Assembly: GCA_018433975.1 (NCBI GenBank) | Contig: JAHDQE010000100.1 | Coordinates: 1 to 40,021, forward strand | Source of the DNA: Ornatilinea sp. | Lineage (GTDB): Bacteria > Chloroflexota > Anaerolineae > Anaerolineales > Anaerolineaceae | Length of the DNA stretch: 40,021 nucleotides | Direction: 5' to 3' | Shown: in pieces, positions 25,859 through 33,257 of the stretch | Numbering within the stretch: the stretch's first letter is position 1 | Layout: every line of letters starts with the position of its first letter | Program-made: the position numbers and the translations under genes | The notes under the pieces: model-generated | The model's input: only the letters and a program-made list of their open reading frames with translations | What the model was told of the DNA's origin: nothing | Databases searched by the model: none

Positions 25859-26650
25859 TCAGGTAAGAACTTCACAATTTTCAAGAGAACCTTTTTCGAT
25901 AAGCCACTGCCATCCCATCAGGAGAAAATTCAGGTTCAAGTCACTTTGGAGATGGCCGGAGGCTGCCACCTTCCAATCAAAATCATTGCCAAGTTGAATC
26001 TCTTCATTCTTCAAAAACTGACAGGTCTTGCTTAAGAAGATTGTTTCCTGAAGAAGAAGCGCGTCCGGCTCCGCGGTGGACGGCAGGAAGGGGGACAGCG
26101 GAGCTTGCGTATAGGCACTGCCGTATTCGTCAATAAAAATATTATCCGTCAGGACGTAACCATCCCACTCAACTCCTAATTCATTCAACATAGCCAGTGA
26201 AGCTTCAGAAAGTTCTCCACCGGGTTCAATTTCGAACTGGTCCTTTAATTCCGGTAAGGAGTAGGGCTCTTCGAAGGATGGGTAAATGGCTTTGAAAATC
26301 AAATTGGGGTGGTCAGAAAAGGAAATAAACAGGCCCCAAATCGAGATGAGCTGTGGTTTTTGCGAGTTCAGGTTATCAGCCTGGATCAACAAGATCTTTT
26401 CCTGATCCGGCAGCACAATGGGCGTGGAAGAAGAACGCGGCATTTCGGCTCTACGGACATATTTCTCGGGCGTTGCACTTGCGCCGGGCATGACAATTTT
26501 CTCTGCGGGTGCAGAAAGCGGAACTTCAGAGAGCTGGCGCTGCCGGAAAAAAGGATAGATAAACAGAGAAGCTGTTTTCCCGAAGTAAAAACCTGGTACT
26601 GCGCTGATGGCAAAAACGATGGTCAGGATGAAAACACGGAACTTATTCAC
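25859..26650 (-). CDS. Membrane-anchored extracytoplasmic protein, unknown
   Basis: The 263-residue protein starts with GTG, which overlaps the stop of the upstream gene by 4 bases. An N-terminal helix (about residues 5-25) is a signal anchor or signal peptide. The rest is a soluble domain with LLIQADNLNSQKPQLISIWGLF (about 88-109) and a cysteine pair near the end (SKTCQFL, LENCEVL). I do not recognise it; the ligand-handling fold of LytR-CpsA-Psr proteins is a remote possibility from the LIQADNL segment only. It is the last gene of the ftsZ operon. Confidence 0.7.
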   Translation of the reverse strand: MNKFRVFILTIVFAISAVPGFYFGKTASLFIYPFFRQRQLSEVPLSAPAEKIVMPGASATPEKYVRRAEMPRSSSTPIVLPDQEKILLIQADNLNSQKPQLISIWGLFISFSDHPNLIFKAIYPSFEEPYSLPELKDQFEIEPGGELSEASLAMLNELGVEWDGYVLTDNIFIDEYGSAYTQAPLSPFLPSTAEPDALLLQETIFLSKTCQFLKNEEIQLGNDFDWKVAASGHLQSDLNLNFLLMGWQWLIEKGSLENCEVLT

Positions 26651-27747
26651 GCTGGGGGTACCCCTTTACCGATGATCTGGCTCTTTGGCCTGCCTTGTTT
26701 GAGTGGACGATTCGATGCCGTTTGACCTTTAATCTGGCCGGCGATTTCGTTGATCAATGCTGTACTGTTTTCGATAAGATAAGGTGACTGTGAATTTTCA
26801 GCAGGATTCAGGTCATTCAGGGCTGCAACGCCCAGGTAGAGTTGGGCCTGGAGCTGAGTGAGCGCCTGGAGCATCCACTGTTCAGCAGCTTGAGGAGATT
26901 GGTGGGTCTCATCCGCAGAATTAATTGAGCCATCCGGAGGAGCCAGCCGGGTGATCCAGACCAAACCGCTGCCGTGTCCATTGTCCAGCATGACCTGACG
27001 AATTTCCTCGTAATGCCGGAGGTAGTGGTATTCCTGCCCGTTGGGTGCGGTTAATGGGTCGCCGGTAGTCTGGGGCATTTGTATGCTGATCACCGGCATG
27101 AGATCTTTCAGGCCGTTATCGTACAGTTTTTGCAGGAATTTAAGGTCGTTCATCTTCTTTTCAGGATCGTTTTCGAGGACCGGGACCAGCCCGCCGGCGA
27201 TCAAAGAAATAGAACGCCCGTCTGCAGAGACCTGCTCGTGCAGTTGGGTGAATAATTTCGCATAAGCTTTAGGGCTGGGTTTTGTGCCCCATCCCTGCCG
27301 CGTATTCGCTTTTGCAAAGACTTCCACCGCTTTCAGAGCGTTGGGATAGCGGTTTGAGAGGGTTGAAATCCATTGGTAGGTCAGATTTACATCCGGCCCG
27401 TTCTCCGTTAGAGCCCATGTGGGCGGCTGAGAAAGGCTGACCATAACGGCTATCTGCCGGTTACCCGCAAAATTCATGACCTGATCCAACCGCGTCCAAT
27501 CCGGTGAAGCGTTTTGCTCAGGATTGAACTCTGCCCAGGACAGGTCAACCATGATCCAGTCCAGGCTCAATTCGGATGCGAATTCCAGTGCACGATTGAG
27601 GTTCGGACCGTTCAGAGCGATATGCGCACCTACCCCAAACTGACCGCTTCCCGGCATGCCTTTCGCAGCCTGAACAGATGAGGCTGGCACTGCGGCCAGG
27701 ATCAGAGTGAGGATAATTGTGATGCTGAATATCTTTTTTAGAGTCAT
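26647..27747 (-). CDS. Secreted glycosidase-like TIM-barrel protein lacking catalytic acids
   Basis: The 366-residue protein has a Sec signal peptide ending near VQAA. The domain resembles clan-A glycoside hydrolases (GH39/GH5-like): FGVGAHIALNGPNL, SLDWIMVDLSWAEFNP, and a strand-4 segment. Where active enzymes have N-E-P at the acid/base site, this one has FAKAN (144-148). Where the nucleophile is usually WITE, it has WITR (Arg267). Both catalytic glutamates therefore appear lost, and it may bind rather than cut glycans. I preferred the ATG at 27747 over a TTG at 27753. It directly follows the 77-residue membrane protein in the ftsZ operon. Confidence 0.75.
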   Translation of the reverse strand: MTLKKIFSITIILTLILAAVPASSVQAAKGMPGSGQFGVGAHIALNGPNLNRALEFASELSLDWIMVDLSWAEFNPEQNASPDWTRLDQVMNFAGNRQIAVMVSLSQPPTWALTENGPDVNLTYQWISTLSNRYPNALKAVEVFAKANTRQGWGTKPSPKAYAKLFTQLHEQVSADGRSISLIAGGLVPVLENDPEKKMNDLKFLQKLYDNGLKDLMPVISIQMPQTTGDPLTAPNGQEYHYLRHYEEIRQVMLDNGHGSGLVWITRLAPPDGSINSADETHQSPQAAEQWMLQALTQLQAQLYLGVAALNDLNPAENSQSPYLIENSTALINEIAGQIKGQTASNRPLKQGRPKSQIIGKGVPPA

Positions 27748-27749
27748 TT

Positions 27750-27983
27750 TCAAACCAGAAAATTAAAAATGAACACCAGCAAACTGATGAAGTTGCCGAC
27801 CAGGAAGCCTACAATCCCTACTACGGCGATCGTTATCCAGGTTTTCCGGCGATCTTTACCTTTGAAAAGATGGTAAAAATTCCAGACAAGATAGCGGATA
27901 AACTTCGATTCGCTGAGAGCCTGAATGGTGAAATCCCAGAAAGCTAATTCAACTTGCTGCGTAATTTTGGCGTTCATGTTCAT
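27750..27983 (-). CDS. Small single-pass membrane protein in ftsZ operon
   Basis: The 77-residue protein has a cytoplasmic-looking amphipathic N-terminal half (QVELAFWDFTIQALSES), a basic patch (KGKDRRKT), and one long hydrophobic helix at the C-terminus (about 50-76). By the positive-inside rule the N-terminus should be cytoplasmic. The start has an AAGG site and lies 3 bases after the stop of the upstream gene. It is unknown. Being so close behind ftsZ, it could be a membrane tether or modulator of division, but this is conjecture. Confidence 0.7.
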   Translation of the reverse strand: MNMNAKITQQVELAFWDFTIQALSESKFIRYLVWNFYHLFKGKDRRKTWITIAVVGIVGFLVGNFISLLVFIFNFLV

Positions 27984-27986
27984 GGT

Positions 27987-28205
27987 TTACCTTGATGTCG
28001 ATGTTTTAATAATTCTTCCGGAGGCATTGACAACAACCCGCACTGTTCTGGGAATGGTGTGTCCATCCGGTGTGATTCCCTTGCCCTGAAAAATCAACAG
28101 ATACTGCCCATTTGGCTGCTCTTTGACGTTCGGTTTCTTGTTAGAGACTTCAGGGAAGCGTTTATAGATTTTTTCACAGATTTTTTCGAGCGTCTGACGT
28201 TCCAT
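27987..28205 (-). CDS. Small soluble protein in ftsZ operon
   Basis: The 72-residue basic protein has a helical N-terminal third (LEKICEKIYKRFPEV). Beta-strand-like segments follow (YLLIFQGKG, RTVRVVVNASGRIIKTS). It starts 28 bases after the ftsZ stop. There is no membrane helix and no recognised domain. The tight spacing on both sides supports it being a real gene of the operon. Confidence 0.7.
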   Translation of the reverse strand: MERQTLEKICEKIYKRFPEVSNKKPNVKEQPNGQYLLIFQGKGITPDGHTIPRTVRVVVNASGRIIKTSTSR

Positions 28206-28233
28206 GGGATGTTTTTGTATCCTTTTTGGTGGA

Positions 28234-29388
28234 TCAGTGGGCTCTTCGCCGCATAAATGCCGGAAGATCCAGGTTGGCGTAGGAGTTCATTGCTTCGGCA
28301 GGTGCCGGCTCCGCATAGGCAGGTTGTGAAACGGGGGCCGGCATTGTTTCCTGAGAAACGGGAATGGTTTGCTGGATGGTCTGGCGGGCCGTGCGGGTAT
28401 CCACCGGGGTGGCGCCCAGGCCGGTGATGATGAGAATGATCTGCACCCGCCCAAACATCCGTTCATCATTGATGATGCCGGGGATGATATCTGCACGGGA
28501 CGAGGCTTTTCGCTGGAGCGCAGTCAGTGCTTCGGCGACCTCCAGGAAGCTCAAATCGGAGCTACCCGTGAAATTGGCAATGATCCCTGTGGCGTTTTCG
28601 ATCGGGATTGAATCCAGCAGGGGATGGTGCAGCGCCTGTTGAATAGCATCGTGTGCTTTATTCGGGCCCTGTCCATAGCCGATGGACAGCAATGAACCTC
28701 CACCGGTACGCATCATGCGGCGGATATGGGCGAAATCCACATTGATCAGACCGGGTTGAGTGATCAATTCGGTAATGCCCTGAATGCTTTGGCGCAGGAC
28801 ATCATCTGCCAAGCGGAAGGCGAGTTCCAGCGAGAGATCGCGGGGAGCGATTTTCAACAGACGATCATTGGGGATGGTGATGAGGGTGTCGCTGAAGGAT
28901 TGAAGCTGGGCCAATCCGGCCAACGCGTTTTTCTGGCGGCGGCCTACCTCAAAAGAGAACGGTGTGGAAACCGCAGCAATGGTTACGGCGCCCAGGCTCT
29001 GAGCAATCCGGGCGGCTACGGGGATCGCGCCGGTTCCGGTTCCCCCGCCCATTCCGGCAGCCAGGAATACCATGTCTGCTCCGGACAGGGCGGCTTCAAG
29101 CTCCTGAAAACTTTCTTCGGCGGCAGCCTGGCCGATCCGGGGATCGCCGCCCGCGCCCAAACCGCGGGTGAGCTGCGGCCCCAATTGGATTTTTGTGGGG
29201 GCAAGCGAGCGTTGGAGAGCCTGAGCATCGGTGTTGGCAGCAATAAATTCCACACCACTCAGACCTAATTCGATCATCCGATTAATCGCGTTGGACCCTC
29301 CGCCACCAAGCCCAATTACTTTGAGGACTGGAAGGCGAACGGATAAGGGCGTTCTTTCAACTGGTTTAAATGGCATCGTTGTAGTCAT
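28234..29388 (-). CDS. ftsZ: Cell division protein FtsZ, T7-loop variant
   Basis: The 384-residue tubulin-like GTPase has the nucleotide motif GGGTGTG (114-120), VIGLGGGGSNAINRM at the N-terminus, and TIPNDRLL (171-178). It also has the RTGGGSLLSIGYGQG and ENATGIIANFTGS segments. A linker rich in Pro, Ala, Gln and Ser leads to the C-terminal DLPAFMRRR peptide that normally recruits partners. The synergy loop reads NVDFAHIRR (216-224). His221 stands where E. coli has the catalytic Asp212. The start has an AGGTGA site and follows the upstream stop by 3 bases. There is no ftsA, ftsQ or other dcw gene in the window. Confidence 0.95.
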   Translation of the reverse strand: MTTTMPFKPVERTPLSVRLPVLKVIGLGGGGSNAINRMIELGLSGVEFIAANTDAQALQRSLAPTKIQLGPQLTRGLGAGGDPRIGQAAAEESFQELEAALSGADMVFLAAGMGGGTGTGAIPVAARIAQSLGAVTIAAVSTPFSFEVGRRQKNALAGLAQLQSFSDTLITIPNDRLLKIAPRDLSLELAFRLADDVLRQSIQGITELITQPGLINVDFAHIRRMMRTGGGSLLSIGYGQGPNKAHDAIQQALHHPLLDSIPIENATGIIANFTGSSDLSFLEVAEALTALQRKASSRADIIPGIINDERMFGRVQIILIITGLGATPVDTRTARQTIQQTIPVSQETMPAPVSQPAYAEPAPAEAMNSYANLDLPAFMRRRAH

Positions 29389-29391
29389 ATC

Positions 29392-30771
29392 TCACCTCTC
29401 TGATAATTGAGTTGCAATACTTGTGCCATCTCCTGCGATTCGCTCCACAATACAACCGGATTCGCGCAGGCGTTCCAAAATGCTTTCCGGGAAGCTCTGT
29501 GGGCCGCCAATAACGGTAACCTGTTCAGCCAGGGCGGCTTCCTTCAACGAAAACCCGATGGTGGGCTGATATTTCTTTACGAATGAACGGATTACATCCA
29601 GATGAAAATCGGCCACACCCCATTCATAGGTAGGCAAAAGGAGATAGTGGTGGATGGGCCGCGGCGGTGAAGGTTTGACGACTTTTTTATAGAAATCTTT
29701 ACGGAGAGGCGTATTCTTCTCGGCAACAGGGCTTTTTTTCTGCCGTGGTTGATCCAGCCAGGCTTTTATGGCCTCGGTGGAGGCCTTCGGTTTGCCATCG
29801 GCAGCGTACCAGGCCTGGTGGGTGAATGCACCGGCGCTTCCGGCGGTCAGCAGCCAGAAATTACAGGCAACAACCTCCTCAGAGATTGGGTTCAACAATA
29901 CGCCTGATGCTTCGGACGTTTCTACGGGTTCATCCATCAGCAGTTTGGTGATGGCCAGATTTGTCTTTAAACTTTCCAGATCCTCCTGGGTGGCCGGGTT
30001 CTGGTAAGGGTTGCCGGGGATTCCGGCGTTCAGAAGAATGACCGGGGCTGTTTTACCGGTCACCGCTTTGCAAATGGCGCCGTACCATTCTCCAATGCGG
30101 AAGCCGCAGTTATCTTCACTTTCGACGGGGGTGTGATAAGGTTTGGCGGCCGGCCAGCGTTCCGGGCCTCCCGCGCCCCAGTTCAATGAATGTCCGCCTG
30201 TCCAGGCATAGGCGGAGAGGATCAGGTTTTGTAATAACCGTGTTTCCTGGCGGCGTTCCAGCGATTCCAGCATGGAGCGCAGGAAAGTGGTATCCCAATA
30301 GCTGCCACCGGGTTCGAGGGGAGGCAGGATGGGAATGAGGCCGCATTGCAGTGCCAGGTTGGCAATCGGGATGTAGTTGTCTAAAAATCGCTCGACCAAT
30401 CCGGTTTGTGCCCATTTTGAGGAAGACCAATTACTGCGGCTGTTGGGACATTCTGTAAGGATTACTGCCCGCACTCCCCAATGGGCGTACGCTGTGAGCA
30501 GGGGTTTCAACTCGGATTCCGCGGGGCGGGTGAAGGGAGGGGTATTGAAGTGGAGCAGTGGTTCGATCCCGGCTTCTAATAAGCCGCGGATAAAAAACTC
30601 GGGAACAGCCCGTTCGGTCGAGGCCTGGAGCACCAACCACGAAGCGTTCAGATCCTTTAACTCGGGCAGCCATTGAAGGAGATCGCCTTTTTGGTAATGC
30701 AGCATATCGGGATAGTAATGGAACCCAATACGTGTTTTGCGCGGCGAGAAATAACTTGTAAATGCTTTCAT
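29392..30771 (-). CDS. TIM-barrel (glycosidase-like) protein with CWB2-like tail
   Basis: The 459-residue protein begins MKAFTSYFSPRKTRIGFHYYPDM and follows a TIM-barrel pattern in its first 330 residues (SWLVLQAST, GIEPLLHFN, GVRAVILTECPNS, LILSAYAWTGG, VILLNAGIPGN). After a Lys/Pro-rich linker, a C-terminal part (about 370-459) ends with VTVIGGPQSF and VERIAGDG, resembling cell-wall-binding repeat 2 motifs. No signal peptide is visible despite the extracellular look. It is the first gene of the ftsZ operon, three bases before ftsZ. The function is unknown. Confidence 0.78.
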   Translation of the reverse strand: MKAFTSYFSPRKTRIGFHYYPDMLHYQKGDLLQWLPELKDLNASWLVLQASTERAVPEFFIRGLLEAGIEPLLHFNTPPFTRPAESELKPLLTAYAHWGVRAVILTECPNSRSNWSSSKWAQTGLVERFLDNYIPIANLALQCGLIPILPPLEPGGSYWDTTFLRSMLESLERRQETRLLQNLILSAYAWTGGHSLNWGAGGPERWPAAKPYHTPVESEDNCGFRIGEWYGAICKAVTGKTAPVILLNAGIPGNPYQNPATQEDLESLKTNLAITKLLMDEPVETSEASGVLLNPISEEVVACNFWLLTAGSAGAFTHQAWYAADGKPKASTEAIKAWLDQPRQKKSPVAEKNTPLRKDFYKKVVKPSPPRPIHHYLLLPTYEWGVADFHLDVIRSFVKKYQPTIGFSLKEAALAEQVTVIGGPQSFPESILERLRESGCIVERIAGDGTSIATQLSER

Positions 30772-30879
30772 CTTTTACCCCGGTTATCGAAAAATTGATT
30801 CGAAGTGAATTTTTAAATTAGATTTACTTTAGAATTCAAGGAGCAAGATATATGCCATATTTCAGAGCGCTTCCAATTC

Positions 30880-30888
30880 TGCTATAAT
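30880..30888 (+). promoter_or_regulatory. Extended -10 promoter giving a leaderless epimerase mRNA
   Basis: TGCTATAAT at 30880-30888 is an extended -10 (TATAAT 30883-30888). The ATG at 30899 begins 11 bases after it, so transcription should start about 3-5 bases before the start codon. No ribosome site is present. Confidence 0.6.
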
Positions 30889-30898
30889 TACGCAGCTT

Positions 30899-31801
30899 AT
30901 GATACTCGTGACCGGTGGCACCGGTTTTATCGGCCAGGCACTGATCCGGCATCTGGTTAACATGGGGAAACCTTTACGGATTTTGCTGCGGCCCTCACCT
31001 TATTCACCCAACTTGCCGCGAGGCGTCTCAGTGGAGGTTGCCGTTTGCAGCCTCAAGGACGAGCGAGGACTGCGTGCGGCTTTAAAAGGCGTGGACATTG
31101 TCTTTCATCTGGCCGGTACGGAACGTTCCGGTTCGCATGCGGATTTGCCGGGTGTGGATGTGGAAGGGACCGAAATGATTTCGCAGGTATCGGCCGATAT
31201 GGGCGTCCGGCGCTTTTTTTATCTGAGTCACCTTGGAGCGGACCGGTCTTCTGCTTATCCGGTCCTGAAAGCGAAAGCCATTGCCGAACACAACATTATC
31301 GACAGCGGCGTGAATTACACCATCTTTCGATCCGCTCCCATCTTTGGAATGAACGACCAGTTCACAGTGCCTATGGTGCTTTTAATGAAGCGCATACCGT
31401 TTTTTTTTCTGATGCCCGGTGCCGGAGATTCTTTGCTCCAGCCAATCTGGATTGAGGATGTGATCGCCTGCCTGGCCCTCGCGCTGGATAACCCGGAAAC
31501 TCGCAACCAGGTTTTTACAATTGGGGGAGGGGAATATCTCAGTTTTAAACACATTCTGGAAACTTTGCTGGAGGTAAGCGGCCTGCACCGGAGATTAATT
31601 TCGGTTTCGCCGGCTTATCTTCGTGGAATGACCCTGTTTATGGAACAGTTTTTTCCAAAATACACCCTGTCTTTTTACTGGCTGGATTATCTGGCGGCAG
31701 ACCGTACCTGTGCACTGGACACTCTGCCGCGAGAGTTTGGCCTGATGCCGGCCAGATTCGGTCAGAAGCTGGATTATATCCGGGATATTTTATCTGTATA
31801 A
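30899..31801 (+). CDS. NAD(P)-dependent epimerase/dehydratase family (atypical SDR)
   Basis: The 300-residue protein starts with the Rossmann motif ILVTGGTGFIGQAL (2-15). It continues with FHLAGTERSG and FFYLSHLGADRSSAYPVLKAKAIAEHNI, the pattern of atypical SDRs related to NDUFA9 and NmrA, in which the usual YxxxK is degenerate. These proteins bind NAD(P) and are often redox sensors or assembly factors rather than enzymes. It is likely translated from a leaderless mRNA. The GH57 gene begins 20 bases downstream. Confidence 0.87.
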   Translation: MILVTGGTGFIGQALIRHLVNMGKPLRILLRPSPYSPNLPRGVSVEVAVCSLKDERGLRAALKGVDIVFHLAGTERSGSHADLPGVDVEGTEMISQVSADMGVRRFFYLSHLGADRSSAYPVLKAKAIAEHNIIDSGVNYTIFRSAPIFGMNDQFTVPMVLLMKRIPFFFLMPGAGDSLLQPIWIEDVIACLALALDNPETRNQVFTIGGGEYLSFKHILETLLEVSGLHRRLISVSPAYLRGMTLFMEQFFPKYTLSFYWLDYLAADRTCALDTLPREFGLMPARFGQKLDYIRDILSV

Positions 31802-31820
31802 GGGAGCACAGCAGCCTCAC

Positions 31821-33257
31821 ATGGAAACTCACGCAATTTGTATTCACGGACATTTTTATCAACCTCCCCGCGAGGACCCTCTGACAGGCAAAATACCGGT
31901 GGAAGCGGGTGCCGCGCCTTATCCCAACTGGAATGAGCGGATTTTTGACCAATGTTACCGCCCCAACGCGGAACTGGAGAACTTCCAGAAGATCAGTTTT
32001 AATATTGGGCCCACGCTCAATGAATGGTTGAAGTCGACCCATCCCACGGTTCTGGAGCAAATCATTTCACAGGACCAATACAATGTGAATAAACACGGGG
32101 TGGGGAATGCCATGGCACAGGCTTATAACCACACCATCCTTCCGCTTTCGACCCGAGTGGATAAAGAGACTCAGGTGCGATGGGGAATTGCCGAGTTTAT
32201 GTGCCGGTTTGGACACCGCCCGCAGGGAATGTGGCTGCCGGAAGCGGCCGTGGACATGGAAACGCTTGAAGTCCTGGAAGAGAATGGGATTGAATTTATT
32301 ATTCTCGCGCCGTGGCAGGCGGATAAAGACAATTTGGATGTGTCCCATCCGTACCGGGTCGAACTATCCGGTGGGAAACAGATTACGGCCTTCTTTTATG
32401 ATGAAGATTTGAGCATGCGGGTCAGTTTTGACCCGGGAGCAACCGTCAATGCGGACCAATTTGTGCTGAACTATGTCCTGCCGAAATTCAGTGAGGATTC
32501 TACCTCTGCAGACCATCTTTATCTGGTGGCTTCGGACGGAGAACTGTATGGGCACCACCAGCCTTTTCGGGATAAATTCCTGGCTTATTTGATGGATGGG
32601 GTCCTGGAAAAAAAGAATATTGAGGCAGTTTATCCGGGGTTGTGGCTCCAAAAGCACCCTGCAACGGAAACGATCCGCATTCGCGAGAATACCTCGTGGA
32701 GCTGCCATCACGGCGTTTCCCGGTGGAAAGAGGCCTGCGGGTGCGCGGCACACGGCGAGTGGAAAGCTCCGCTTCGCCAGGCTTTTGACCAGATTGCGGA
32801 CGCCGTGGACCAGCAGTATCTTTCATTGGTCGGGAAGCATCTGGAAAACCCGTGGGAACTGCGGCACAGCTATACTCAGGTCTTATGCGGGAAGATGCAG
32901 CCGGAAGAGTACATCCAATCGATGCTGTCCGGGACTTTGACCACCGAAGAAATCCAGGCCATTGAACTGCTGCTCCGCGCTCAGTTTGAACGGCAGCGTA
33001 TGTTCACCTCATGCGGGTGGTTCTTTGGGGATTTTGACCGGATTGAACCGCGAAATAACATTGCTTACGCTGCTCAGGCCGTGTGGCTGACTGAGCAGGC
33101 AACCGGTGTTGATCTGAGCGAGCAGGCTCTTAACTGGTTGAAACCGGTGAAGAGCTGGCGGTCGGGTCTGCGCGGTGATCAGGTGTTCCAGTTCCGGCTG
33201 GAAAAAACTAGAGAGGCCTGGCAGAAGGTTGTGATCCGACAGCTTCCAACAATTTAG
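31821..33257 (+). CDS. GH57 family glycoside hydrolase
   Basis: The 478-residue enzyme has GH57 conserved regions: GHFYQPPRED (10-19), KHGVGNAMAQAYNHTILPL (91-109) and GMWLPEAAVD (136-145) with nucleophile Glu141. ASDGELYGHHQP (237-248) carries the probable acid/base Asp239. GH57 enzymes act on alpha-1,4 or alpha-1,6 glucans (amylase, glucanotransferase, branching). No signal peptide is seen, so it is probably cytoplasmic and involved in glycogen or maltodextrin turnover. Its last 50 bases overlap the end of the opposing GH13 gene. Confidence 0.9.
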   Translation: METHAICIHGHFYQPPREDPLTGKIPVEAGAAPYPNWNERIFDQCYRPNAELENFQKISFNIGPTLNEWLKSTHPTVLEQIISQDQYNVNKHGVGNAMAQAYNHTILPLSTRVDKETQVRWGIAEFMCRFGHRPQGMWLPEAAVDMETLEVLEENGIEFIILAPWQADKDNLDVSHPYRVELSGGKQITAFFYDEDLSMRVSFDPGATVNADQFVLNYVLPKFSEDSTSADHLYLVASDGELYGHHQPFRDKFLAYLMDGVLEKKNIEAVYPGLWLQKHPATETIRIRENTSWSCHHGVSRWKEACGCAAHGEWKAPLRQAFDQIADAVDQQYLSLVGKHLENPWELRHSYTQVLCGKMQPEEYIQSMLSGTLTTEEIQAIELLLRAQFERQRMFTSCGWFFGDFDRIEPRNNIAYAAQAVWLTEQATGVDLSEQALNWLKPVKSWRSGLRGDQVFQFRLEKTREAWQKVVIRQLPTI

